A stretch of 64,000 nt of DNA, taken from contig NZ_WODC01000002.1 of NCBI RefSeq assembly GCF_009729555.1, positions 1 through 64,000 of the forward strand, read 5' to 3'. The stretch comes from Pseudodesulfovibrio alkaliphilus. Lineage in GTDB: Bacteria > Desulfobacterota > Desulfovibrionia > Desulfovibrionales > Desulfovibrionaceae. A program made the position numbers and the translations under genes. Below the pieces are notes generated by a model. The model was given only the letters and a program-made list of their open reading frames with translations. It was not told where the DNA came from and searched no databases. Shown here piece by piece: positions 30,135 through 38,370 of the stretch; the stretch's first letter is position 1, and each line of letters starts with the position of its first letter.

Positions 30135-31757
30135 CTACATGATGAAATCCGTGGACAGGAAGTTGGAGCTGTGTTCGCGGGTTATGGCCGCCAGCAGTTC
30201 CTTGTTGCGGTCGGTTCCCTTGGCCGCGACAAGGGTGCGGATGGAGAAGCAGCGCAGGGCGTCGCCCACCGACAGGGTGCCCTCGGCCGAGTCCTTGCGG
30301 CCGGTAAAGGGAAAGGTGTCGGGGCCGCGCTGGCACAGGCAGTTGATGTTCACCCGGCAGACCTGGTTGACCAGGGGGTCCACCAGGCCCGCCACTTCCT
30401 TTGGATCATCGCTGAAGATGCTCAACTGCTGGCCAAAGGGGGATTCGACCATGTAGTTCACCGGGGTGGCCATGTCGCGAAACGGCACGATGGGAACCAC
30501 CGGGCCGAACTGCTCCTCGTGATAAACAAGCATGTCCGCATTAACCGGAGAGAGCACGGCGGGGTGGAAGAGGCTTCCGCCGGATTGACCGCCTCCCGCG
30601 TTGACCACCCTCGCCCCATGCGCGATGGCATCGGACACCAGCATCCCCAGGTAGGTGCATTTGCCCGGTTCGGGCAACGGGGTGATGCGTACGCCGTCCT
30701 TCCAGGGCATGCCCATGGGCATGGCTGCCACGGCGTCAACGAAGCGCTCGACGAATTCATCCAGCCTGTCCTCGTGGACAAAGAGAATTTTCAGCGCCGT
30801 GCAGCGCTGGCCGCTGAAGGAAAGGCTGCCTGCCGCGCATTCGGCCACGGCCAGTTCCATGTCCGCAGATTTCATGACAATGGCCGGGTTTTTGGCTCCC
30901 ATGCCCAGGATGCAGCGCAACTGGTTGGGATTGGGGTGCGCCTTTCGCAGTGCGCTTGCCGCGTCGCTGGAGCCGATGAAGGCGAGCACGCTGATGATGC
31001 CGGACGCCATGATCGGCCCGACCATGGAACGGCCTCCGAACACGACGTTGACCACGCCGGCCGGAAAGCAATCGCGAAAGGCCTCCATGAGCGGGACATA
31101 CAGGAGCCTGCCCAGGCGGGGGGGCTTGAGTATCACCGGGTTGCCCATGAGCAGGGCCGGGATCAGGGTGGCAAAGGTTTCGTTGAGGGGGTAGTTGTAT
31201 GGCCCCATGCACAGGGTCGGCCCAAGGGGCGCACGCCGGATCTGGGCATAAATGCCCTTTTCGATGACAAAGCGCGATGACGCCCGGTCGAGGTCCTTGA
31301 GCGCGTCCACCGTGTCGCGGATGTATTCCACCGTGCGGTCGAACTCGACCCGGCATTCGTCCAGGGGTTTGCAAATTTCCCACATCATCAGTCTGACGAT
31401 GGCTTCCCGCTTCTCGATCATGCGGCCTGTGAACGCCTCGACTCGGCTGATGCGATCGGCCACGCTCAGGGTCGGCCACAGGCCCATGCCGTGGTCCCAT
31501 GCCTGGCGGACAGCCTCCACAGCGGCCAGCCCGGCCTGGGCGTCGAGCTGCGGGCACGAGCCCAGGCGTACCGGCTCCAGCGAACCGTTTCGGCGTATTT
31601 CTACTGGAGAATCAATTTGTTGCATGGGGCCGTCCCAGTCGATGATCCGTCCTCCGACAAGGTATCCCCGCAGTTCGACGGGTTCGGGGAGCGCGTGCGC
31701 CTCTGGCACATCCTGAGCATCGGGAAACAGTGTCAGCATATCCGCATTCGTGGTCAT
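30135..31757 (-). CDS. Aldehyde dehydrogenase (GapN-like) with altered active site
   Basis: 540 residues, NAD(P)-dependent aldehyde dehydrogenase superfamily, closest in feel to non-phosphorylating glyceraldehyde-3-phosphate dehydrogenases (GPYNYPLNE, ILKPP, VVFGG). The catalytic cysteine is C319 in SFSGQRCTA. The residue 34 positions before it, normally the general-base glutamate of LELGGKNP, is glycine (LGMGAKNPAIV, G285), so ordinary acyl-enzyme hydrolysis may be impaired. It may oxidise or reduce aldehydes made or used by the island enzymes. It is the first gene of the island; an island dyad lies 25 bases upstream. Confidence 0.85.
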   Translation of the reverse strand: MTTNADMLTLFPDAQDVPEAHALPEPVELRGYLVGGRIIDWDGPMQQIDSPVEIRRNGSLEPVRLGSCPQLDAQAGLAAVEAVRQAWDHGMGLWPTLSVADRISRVEAFTGRMIEKREAIVRLMMWEICKPLDECRVEFDRTVEYIRDTVDALKDLDRASSRFVIEKGIYAQIRRAPLGPTLCMGPYNYPLNETFATLIPALLMGNPVILKPPRLGRLLYVPLMEAFRDCFPAGVVNVVFGGRSMVGPIMASGIISVLAFIGSSDAASALRKAHPNPNQLRCILGMGAKNPAIVMKSADMELAVAECAAGSLSFSGQRCTALKILFVHEDRLDEFVERFVDAVAAMPMGMPWKDGVRITPLPEPGKCTYLGMLVSDAIAHGARVVNAGGGQSGGSLFHPAVLSPVNADMLVYHEEQFGPVVPIVPFRDMATPVNYMVESPFGQQLSIFSDDPKEVAGLVDPLVNQVCRVNINCLCQRGPDTFPFTGRKDSAEGTLSVGDALRCFSIRTLVAAKGTDRNKELLAAITREHSSNFLSTDFIM

Positions 31758-32111
31758 CTGGTCTCCAAGTTGGCAGGTGTATTATGTCTTTGTCGGCATA
31801 ATATCGGGTATCTTGGCGCAATACAACCTGTTTCTAGGAGTCCACGTGTGCGCAAATTAGCCCGCTCTCCCAGAACACTGGCCGAGGCTTGACGGCTTGG
31901 CAGTTTCGCCCGTCTCTACTCAACGCCAATCCTATTGGATATTTTGCGCTTGCACCTGTGTGTCATCGTCGACAGCCTATATTGACGGCCTCATTCAACA
32001 GCTTTCACCTTAAACAAAGGACATCACCAAGGACTCTAGCCACTTGAAAGAAGTCACTCCATCATATCGATTCAAGACTCCTGTGCGTATCTCCCCGGGG
32101 GATTGCGATCT
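31758..32111. other. Gap upstream of aldehyde dehydrogenase
   Basis: Besides the dyad at 31782-31801 and a weak second half-site (GGCGCAA, 31815-31821, 20 bases further), I see no feature. Base composition is lower in GC than the genes on either side. The right-hand integrase repeat begins at 32112. Confidence 0.4.
31782..31801. promoter_or_regulatory. Island dyad site 4
   Basis: TTATGTC-TTTGTC-GGCATAA, one mismatch from a perfect dyad and with the same six-base spacer as the other sites. It lies just upstream of the aldehyde dehydrogenase start. Confidence 0.65.
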
Positions 32112-32476
32112 CCCCCTTGCTGAGGCCGGGTCAAAAGGCTAGGTCATTCCCATGCACAAAGGACACGCCGAAACAGAATAGACGAATAAAATCATGACAT
32201 TGCCGCATAGCCGAAAGATCAGGACTGCCGAGTCTTTCCTTCGGCAGCAGAATGATCAAGGGTTGCGGCTAACAGGCCGCAACCCTTTTTCTTTTTTATC
32301 CGGCAAGTTACGCGATCGTCTTCTTTCGGCGTGATTTGACCCCTCTGGGTCAAAGTGGTGGGTCAAAGCACCCGGAATCGCCTAGAGCGTCTTAGCCTTG
32401 AAAAGGCTTAGAGGCTCTGATGCATCTCAATGCGCTACCGCCGGAGACGTTACATGCCGCGAATCGCTCGTTCCCC
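32112..32476. repeat. Direct repeat carrying terminator and integrase start, right copy
   Basis: Matches 8513-8825 in the same orientation. Differences are scattered substitutions and an insertion of about 50 bases at roughly 32380-32433 that holds its own hairpin (GAGC..CTtAGCC / GGCTtAG..GCTC). The terminator (32259-32298) and dyad TTTGACCC-CTCT-GGGTCAAA (32335-32354) are kept. The integrase frame survives for only about eight codons (MPRIARSP) before homology ends. Confidence 0.85.
32259..32298 (+). terminator. Rho-independent terminator within right repeat
   Basis: AGGGTTGCGGC (32259-32269) and GCCGCAACCCT (32276-32286) form a perfect 11-bp stem followed by a T-rich tract. Better preserved than the left copy. 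Confidence 0.85.
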
Positions 32477-32607
32477 ATGGATGCTCGTGTCCGCATGACG
32501 CTGTTTCTGCTGGATTTCCTTGAACGCTTCCGCATGGGGAATGAGCATCTGGTCATCAAAGGCATGGTTCATGGTGACGAGTGTTCAAAAAGCAGTCGAG
32601 CTTGGTA
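32477..32607. other. Non-coding remnant between right repeat and histidine kinase
   Basis: No gene recognised. TTCCCCATG near 32472 and CATGGGGAA near 32534 form an inverted pair. It may be leftover sequence from a second integrated element. Confidence 0.35.
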
Positions 32608-34107
32608 TTACGCCGTTCCCGTTTCGGGGTGGTGCCGGAAGGTGACGGTCATGAGGGTGCCGGACTCGTTATCTGTGTGCATGGTGATATTGGCCCCGTG
32701 GGTACGGGCTATGAGGGCGGCGAAGTAGGTGCCCAGGCCGGTGCCGTTCTCTTTGCCGTGGGTGACGTATTTCTCGAAGATGCGGTGACGTACTTCGGGT
32801 GGGACGGGCGTTGGGTTGTAGACAGAGACCTGTCGGCGGGGTCCGTCTTCCAGCCGTACCAGGACAGTGTCGCCTTTGCGGGACGCCTCGATGGCGTTTT
32901 GGATGAGGTTGCGGAGCATGGCTCGCAGCAGAGGTTCCTCGCCAAGGATGTCGAACCGCTCGAGGCCGACCACCTCGACGCCGTCAATCTTCATGTTCAG
33001 CAAGACGCCAGAGCTGCCCAGCAGGGGGGAGAACTCCTCTTCAAGAGAGCAGAGGGTCTCCACCATGTCCACCGGGGAGCGGCGCAGGGAATAGAGATTG
33101 TGTTCCATCTTGAACATGTCGAGATGGTTGCGGATCATATCGAGCATTCGATACCCGGCCGCACGGATTCGTCGGATGTTTCTGGCCTGCGGTTCGGTCA
33201 GTCCGCCTTCGGCCAGGAGCAGTTCGGGGTAGCCGATGATCAGGCTCAGGCTTGATTTGAGGTCGTGCCGGTTGATGCGCTCAACCTCTTCGCGGATCAT
33301 TTCCGCTTTGGTCCGGCGGCGCATCTCGGCCATCAGCTTGAAATTGTTGCGTTCCAGTTGGCGGGTGCGTTCCGCCACCATCTGCTCCAGGTATTCGCGG
33401 TGACGCCGGAGTTCCGCGTCGCGATTCTCGATGCGTTCGAGCATGGCGTTGAACCCGGCAACGAGCATGCCGATTTCGTCGTCGCTGCGGTATTCGGCGC
33501 GTCTTGAGTAGTCACGCCGCCGGGCGATGTCGGCCACTGTCCGGCCCAGTTCGGCGAGGGGATCGGTCAGTTGCTTTCGGAAGCGGATCGCCACTCGGAT
33601 GCAGATGACGAAGACCACGGCCAGGATCGCCAGCGCAATAAGCAGAGCCCGTCCGATGGCCGCCCATTGGTCAGCCAGGGATACGGTCAATACCAGTCGG
33701 CTCCCCGGGGAGGCCGAGGGTACGTCCTGGGTCACTTCCAGGCGGGCAAATGTCACCTCTATCCGGTTTTGAGGTGAAGTTCCACGGGGCGGCGGGGGCG
33801 GTTCGCCGTATGCCGCAAAGAGTGTATTGCCGTTCACATAGACTGCGGCTCCGTTCACTTGCGGAATAAGGGCCAGGGAATCCAGATTCTCCCGGGCCGC
33901 AGCCTGATCGTCGAAATCCACCGCTGCAGCCAGGGAGGTTGCAAGCAGACTGGTCAGCGAGTGGGCCCGTCGGGCGGCGTCCTGTTGTTGGGCATGGATG
34001 GCGAAGAGGAAGTTGAGAGCCAGAGCCAGCGCCAGGGCCAGCAGGGTGGTTCCGAGAATGGCCCACACCAGCTTGCGGCCAAGGGGGGTGAAAGCCTCAC
34101 CGCGCAT
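32608..34107 (-). CDS. CHASE8-HAMP sensor histidine kinase
   Basis: 499 residues: TM1 about 12-37; a periplasmic domain about 40-148 resembling CHASE8 (ARRAHSLTSLLATSLAAAVDFDD, then LDSLALIPQVNGAAVY); TM2 about 153-172; HAMP about 173-226; a coiled coil; a HisKA-like H-box with H281 (INRHDLKSSLSLIIGYPE); N-box NLIQNAIEAS; and ATP lid GTGLGTYFAALIARTHGA. CHASE8 is the sensor of the diguanylate cyclase YfiN, which YfiR restrains. Start ATG 34107 overlaps the end of the yfiR-like gene by 11 bases. Likely partner: the regulator at 36554-37261. Confidence 0.9.
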   Translation of the reverse strand: MRGEAFTPLGRKLVWAILGTTLLALALALALNFLFAIHAQQQDAARRAHSLTSLLATSLAAAVDFDDQAAARENLDSLALIPQVNGAAVYVNGNTLFAAYGEPPPPPRGTSPQNRIEVTFARLEVTQDVPSASPGSRLVLTVSLADQWAAIGRALLIALAILAVVFVICIRVAIRFRKQLTDPLAELGRTVADIARRRDYSRRAEYRSDDEIGMLVAGFNAMLERIENRDAELRRHREYLEQMVAERTRQLERNNFKLMAEMRRRTKAEMIREEVERINRHDLKSSLSLIIGYPELLLAEGGLTEPQARNIRRIRAAGYRMLDMIRNHLDMFKMEHNLYSLRRSPVDMVETLCSLEEEFSPLLGSSGVLLNMKIDGVEVVGLERFDILGEEPLLRAMLRNLIQNAIEASRKGDTVLVRLEDGPRRQVSVYNPTPVPPEVRHRIFEKYVTHGKENGTGLGTYFAALIARTHGANITMHTDNESGTLMTVTFRHHPETGTA

Positions 34108-34660
34108 CGTCTGCCTCGAGATATATCCTGGCGAGTCCGAGTAGACGGGAGCTGATGGACAGTCCGGTCCGCTCTGCGGCGGCAGGATTGATCTCGAACC
34201 GCAACCGGCCATTCTTCAGGATGAAGTTGACCACCGCACCCATACGCATGCCGGAAGGGCTTTGGGTGACGGTCAGGACCGGGCGGTCCGTGACCGTTTG
34301 GAGGATGGCGGCCGCCGTGCGATCCGGGGTGCCGACCAGAATCAGCACATGACACATATCCACGGGCCATTGCACAAGTTGGAAGCGACCGTGGGCCAAT
34401 CCATCGGTAAAGTGCGGCCGCAGGCTTTCGGCATCTATGGCGGCTACGATGATCGGGCTGCCAGGGGGCAAAGTCTCTGTGTCCGGCCAGACCACATAGC
34501 GGACCATGCGCTGGACGAACAGAGCCTGGAGCTGATCGATGGTGGCTGTAAGCCGCTGGTCCCGCGCATCGACCACCGAGGCCGGCACCGTGACCAGGAA
34601 CACTATCAGGGCCAGGGCAGCCGCCAGTTGGATGGGGCGCACGAGGTTCAGAAATCCCAT
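34097..34660 (-). CDS. YfiR-family periplasmic protein
   Basis: 187 residues with an N-terminal signal/anchor (about 8-33) and the YfiR (DUF4154) fold: ALFVQRMVRYVVWPD near 46-60, VLILVGTP, a GMRMGAVVNFILKNGRLRFEINPAAAERTGLSISSRLLGLA C-terminus. YfiR represses the CHASE8-containing cyclase YfiN in pseudomonads and enterobacteria. Here it is encoded right before a CHASE8 histidine kinase and overlaps the TonB receptor gene by 13 bases, so the likely role is inhibitory periplasmic partner of that kinase. Confidence 0.9.
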   Translation of the reverse strand: MGFLNLVRPIQLAAALALIVFLVTVPASVVDARDQRLTATIDQLQALFVQRMVRYVVWPDTETLPPGSPIIVAAIDAESLRPHFTDGLAHGRFQLVQWPVDMCHVLILVGTPDRTAAAILQTVTDRPVLTVTQSPSGMRMGAVVNFILKNGRLRFEINPAAAERTGLSISSRLLGLARIYLEADDAR

Positions 34661-36552
34661 GTCATCCTCAGGTCTAGGCTCGGCCCGACCCGAAGCGGAG
34701 AAAACTGCTGGTGCGGCCCGGTCAGATTCCGGCCGATGATCTCAAGCAGCAGGGTGTCCGTGCAACGCCATGAAGCGTGGATGTCCAGGGAGAAGAAGCC
34801 GTCCACAAGGGGATCGGTGGGGCTGTCCGTATAAGCGGCGAGCAGATCAAAGCCAACGCCTTCCCATGGGGTGGTCAGGGCCTGGATCTTGAGTTCGCCC
34901 TGGGTGCCCTTTTCGGGCATGGAATCTCCCTTGGGCGGTTCGTCTCTGCTGTGGATACGCTGATTGATGAGGCATAGGGACGGACGAAGCGTCAGCCATT
35001 GCGCGGCCCGCCAGTCGGCCAGGGTTTCCATGCCGTATGCCGTGCCGCGCAGGGTGTTCTCAAATCTGGCGGTTCGATTCACATGGTCGAATTCGAGCCG
35101 CGTCAGCCGGTTGTATTCATTCACATACAGGGAAAGGTCCAGCCGGAGATCAGAAGAAATATCGCAGCGGTATCCCGCTTCGTACGAGATCATTTCTTCG
35201 GTGCCCAGGTTGTTTGGGGCGATGACGGTGTATTCGACACCATGATCGCGCAGGGTGTAGCTGCCGCCCCGTTGCCAGCGGGTGTCGGCCCGGACGGCAC
35301 GCGAAACGGCCATCCATATCTCCGAGTCCGGCCGGGTGTGCAACAGCCTGGCGGTGGGCTGTATCTCCAGTGTTCCCGAATCGAAGAGGTCGAACTTGGA
35401 CCCTGCAATGAAGAAGAGGCTTCCGGGAAGGATGGTGATCTTGTCCTGGATAAATGCGTTTGACTCAAAGGAAGAAGCATCGTTTCTGGCGATGGAGACC
35501 CTGTGCCCTTGGGAAAATTCGTCCCAGGCGTAGCGCGTGCCCGCTCCCAGGGTGAGCAGGTGAATTCCTGCCTGCCCGGCTGCGTACTGCACCTCAAGGT
35601 CGGCGGTGTTGAAGGTGCCGGTGAGGTCGCCGATGGCTTCCTGCTCGCGTGAATACGAGGTGCGCAGGCTGATCCCGGCATCCAGGCCGGTGGCCCTGTC
35701 CCATGTGAATTGGCCAAAGCCGGTGTAGCTGTTCTTTGACCGGGGATCATGAACATGGGGGGTGCCTGCGGCCCCGTCATCGATGCGCGCCCCGGAGATC
35801 TCGCCTTGGAGTGAAAGGGCGTCGGTAAAGGCGTTGGGCCAGTCCACGCGGAAGCCGGTTCGCCCCTGTTTCCAGTTGCTCGACCCGCGCTGGCCGGTGT
35901 CGCTGGTAAGCCAGTTGCCTGTTTTGTAGGAGCCGTCGGCATAGACACGGTAGTGCCCTGCCTCCCCCATGGATTCGCCCAAGATCAGGGTCTCGCCAAA
36001 GCCGGTCGTTCCGGCCGTGGTCACGCTTCGGCCGCCCTGGGTTTCGGCTGCGGATTTGGTGACCACGTTGATGACTCCGGTGAAGGAGTCCGACCCCCAG
36101 AGACTGGTCCACGGCCCGCGTACCACTTCTATGCGCTTGACTATGCTGAGAGGAACGCCGCTGGACCCCCAGAATACACCGCCAAGAGAAGGGGAGGACA
36201 CGGGGCGTCCGTCCAGAAGCACCAGGTGTTTGCTTGAGAGAAGGCCATTGAAGCCGCGAATGCCCACGGCCCATTTGTCTGTGTCGGTCTGGGCCACATG
36301 GACCCCAGCCGCCAGTCTGAGCGCCTCGGGGATGGTGGTTGCCCCGGAACGGAAGATGTCGTCCTCGGTGAGCACTGTGACCGCACCGGCCACTTGGCTG
36401 AGGGGCTCGGCCCGGCGCGAGGCAGTGACCACCTCGACCTCCATAAGTTCGCCCAGGTCAAGATCCTCAAGCCGTCTGTCCGCTGCCTCAGAAAGGAGGG
36501 GCAGCGCCATAAGCAGCGCCCACAAAACGAGTCCGGCTCCCCGGACAAACAT
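34648..36552 (-). CDS. TonB-dependent outer-membrane receptor
   Basis: 634 residues. Signal peptide (LVLWALLMALPLLSEA), a TonB-box-like VEVVTASRR, plug domain (VAGAVTVLTEDDIFRSG, GVHVAQTDTDKWAVGIRGF, VLLDGRPV, RIEVVRGPWTSLWGSDSFTGVINVVTK) and a C-terminal barrel ending with aromatic MTWDF. The ligand is unknown; the plug resembles vitamin B12/siderophore receptors. ATG 36552 follows the response-regulator stop by one base, so receptor and signalling genes are one operon. It may sense as well as import. Confidence 0.9.
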   Translation of the reverse strand: MFVRGAGLVLWALLMALPLLSEAADRRLEDLDLGELMEVEVVTASRRAEPLSQVAGAVTVLTEDDIFRSGATTIPEALRLAAGVHVAQTDTDKWAVGIRGFNGLLSSKHLVLLDGRPVSSPSLGGVFWGSSGVPLSIVKRIEVVRGPWTSLWGSDSFTGVINVVTKSAAETQGGRSVTTAGTTGFGETLILGESMGEAGHYRVYADGSYKTGNWLTSDTGQRGSSNWKQGRTGFRVDWPNAFTDALSLQGEISGARIDDGAAGTPHVHDPRSKNSYTGFGQFTWDRATGLDAGISLRTSYSREQEAIGDLTGTFNTADLEVQYAAGQAGIHLLTLGAGTRYAWDEFSQGHRVSIARNDASSFESNAFIQDKITILPGSLFFIAGSKFDLFDSGTLEIQPTARLLHTRPDSEIWMAVSRAVRADTRWQRGGSYTLRDHGVEYTVIAPNNLGTEEMISYEAGYRCDISSDLRLDLSLYVNEYNRLTRLEFDHVNRTARFENTLRGTAYGMETLADWRAAQWLTLRPSLCLINQRIHSRDEPPKGDSMPEKGTQGELKIQALTTPWEGVGFDLLAAYTDSPTDPLVDGFFSLDIHASWRCTDTLLLEIIGRNLTGPHQQFSPLRVGPSLDLRMTWDF

Positions 36553-36553
36553 G

Positions 36554-37261
36554 CTAGGCCGCTCCGATCCCGGGAGTGGCCAGCAGATAGCCTCGTCCGC
36601 GAATGGTTTTGATGCTGGCATGGGTCCCGAGCTTGCGCCGCAGATTGCTCATGTGCACGTTGAGTACATAGTCGTCGAGGTCGGCGTCACGACCAAGGAC
36701 TTTCTCCATGAGTTCCTCTCGCTGAACAATGGTGCCCGGCCTCAGGGCAAGCAGCTCGATCAGCCCGAACTCCGTTGCTGTCAGGTGGACGGGCGCATCG
36801 TCCAGGGTAACCTGCTGCGCCCCGCGATTGACGACAACGCCGCCTACGCGGATGTCGGTCATGGGCCGGGTTTTTTGTCCTGGTGCGTCGAGGCGGCCAC
36901 CTGCCCAGCGGCGCAACACCGCGCGCATCCTGGCCAGTAGTTCACGCAGAGGAAACGGTTTGGACACATAGTCGTCCGCTCCCATCTCAAGACCTACCAC
37001 TCGGTCGATCTCCTCTCCTCGGCCGGTGAGCATAATCACCGGCAGCGAGCACTCTGTTCGAAGTCGCGAGAGGACATTGAAGCCGCTTGTGTCCGGCAGC
37101 ATGATGTCAAGCAGAATCAGGCAGTAAGGCTCGGCCATGGCCTGCCTGAGCCCGGAATCGCCATCAAGGGCGGCGTCAACGGTGAATCCTTCGCCCGCCA
37201 GATAGGCGGACAGCATCTCGGCCAGCTCAATGTCGTCATCGATCAGCAACACCTTTTTCAT
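36554..37261 (-). CDS. OmpR-family response regulator
   Basis: 235 residues: receiver domain with acidic pocket D8-D10, phospho-acceptor D52 (LILLDIMLP), T79 and K102-like GADDYVSKPF, then an OmpR/PhoB winged helix (TATEFGLIELL, DDYVLNVHMSNLRRKLG, IRGRGYLL). First gene of the operon with TonB receptor, YfiR and histidine kinase. Tandem GTGTNA repeats upstream (37320-37353) are plausible binding sites. Confidence 0.92.
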   Translation of the reverse strand: MKKVLLIDDDIELAEMLSAYLAGEGFTVDAALDGDSGLRQAMAEPYCLILLDIMLPDTSGFNVLSRLRTECSLPVIMLTGRGEEIDRVVGLEMGADDYVSKPFPLRELLARMRAVLRRWAGGRLDAPGQKTRPMTDIRVGGVVVNRGAQQVTLDDAPVHLTATEFGLIELLALRPGTIVQREELMEKVLGRDADLDDYVLNVHMSNLRRKLGTHASIKTIRGRGYLLATPGIGAA

Positions 37262-37319
37262 GGCTTACTCCTTTGGGTCAATAGTAAACATTCACCATCA
37301 ATAAATGAACTTTTTTATT

Positions 37320-37353
37320 GTAAAGAAGTGTTAATAGTGTAACTAAGTGTAAA
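37320..37353. promoter_or_regulatory. Tandem direct repeats upstream of the response regulator and flagellin
   Basis: GTAAAGAA, GTGTTAA (37328), GTGTAAC (37337) and GTGTAAA (37347) recur at 8-10 base intervals. OmpR/PhoB-family regulators bind direct repeats at about this spacing. The block sits between the divergent response-regulator and flagellin genes. Confidence 0.45.
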
Positions 37354-37391
37354 TTTTCAATGTAGAAGGTTAATACTTCAATGTACCACTT

Positions 37392-37412
37392 GGTAGGAAT
37401 TATTTTCCTACC
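37392..37412. promoter_or_regulatory. Perfect hairpin upstream of flagellin
   Basis: GGTAGGAA (37392-37399) and TTCCTACC (37405-37412) are perfect 8-bp arms around TTATT, about 100 bases before the flagellin start. It may be an operator or a leader hairpin; no terminator T tract follows. Confidence 0.45.
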
Positions 37413-37515
37413 ATGAACGATGTGTCGTTTTGCCTCCGTATAAATGGGCATCAAAAGCATTGCTTATGTCGAGCAGTGCGAACGCATGGATGCATTACCA
37501 TTCAAGGAGGAACAC

Positions 37516-38370
37516 ATGTCATTAGTCGTCAACAACAACCTGATGGCTGCAAATGCCGCCCGCAATCTGAACACGGCCTACGGAGCTCTGAGTACATCCA
37601 CAGAGCGTCTGTCGTCCGGGCTGCGCATCAACTCGTCCGCCGACGACGCCGCCGGGCTGGCCGTGCGCGAGCTGATGCGCTCGGACATTGCCACCCTCAA
37701 CCAGGGAATACGCAACGCCAACGACGGCATCTCCATGATCCAGACCGCCGATGGAGCGCTGGGGGTGGTGGATGAGAAGCTCATTCGGATGAAGGAGCTG
37801 GCCGAGCAGGCGGCCACAGGCACCTACACCGATGGTCAGCGGCTGATCATCGACTCCGAGTACCAGGCCATGGCCTCGGAGATCACCCGTATTGCCAATG
37901 CCACGGACTTCAACGGCATTCACCTGCTCAATGGAAACCTGGGTGGGGAAGGTCTGACCATCCACTTTGGCACCGGGAACGACGAGGCCGAGGACAAGTA
38001 TGCTGTGACCATCGACAATTGCACGGCCGAGGCCCTGGGGCTTGGGCTCGGTTCAGGCACTGGCGCGGGCTCCACGGTTTCAACCCAGGCCATGGCTCAG
38101 GCCGCCTTGGAGGCCCTGGACAACGCCATCACCTCCAAGGACAAGGTGCGAGCCAACCTCGGTGCCATGGAGAACCGCCTGTCCGCCACCATCTCAAACC
38201 TGGAGATCCAGGCTGAGAATCTGCAGGCTGCGGAGTCGCGCATCTCGGATGTGGATGTGGCCACAGAGATGACCGAGTACACCAAGCAGCAGATCATCAC
38301 CCAGTCGGCCGTCGCCATGCTTTCCCAGGCCAACTCGTTGCCGCAGATGGCACTGTCTCTCATCGGTTAA
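37516..38370 (+). CDS. fliC: Flagellin
   Basis: 284 residues with both conserved flagellin ends: N-terminal MSLVVNNNLMAANAARNLN and LSSGLRINSSADDAAGLAV, C-terminal LGAMENRLSATISNLEIQAENLQAAESRISDVDVATEM and NSLPQMALSLIG. The short central region (about 140-190) is the variable surface part and contains one cysteine (DNCTAEAL). Secreted through the flagellar export apparatus, so no signal peptide. AAGGAGGAA five bases upstream marks ATG 37516. It leads a cluster of filament and hook genes. Confidence 0.95.
   Translation: MSLVVNNNLMAANAARNLNTAYGALSTSTERLSSGLRINSSADDAAGLAVRELMRSDIATLNQGIRNANDGISMIQTADGALGVVDEKLIRMKELAEQAATGTYTDGQRLIIDSEYQAMASEITRIANATDFNGIHLLNGNLGGEGLTIHFGTGNDEAEDKYAVTIDNCTAEALGLGLGSGTGAGSTVSTQAMAQAALEALDNAITSKDKVRANLGAMENRLSATISNLEIQAENLQAAESRISDVDVATEMTEYTKQQIITQSAVAMLSQANSLPQMALSLIG

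Noticed and set aside
37440-37465. A sigma-54 promoter before flagellin (GGGCATCAAAAGCATTGC)
   Set aside because: GG and GC elements are not at the required spacing, and no convincing sigma-28 promoter was seen either.
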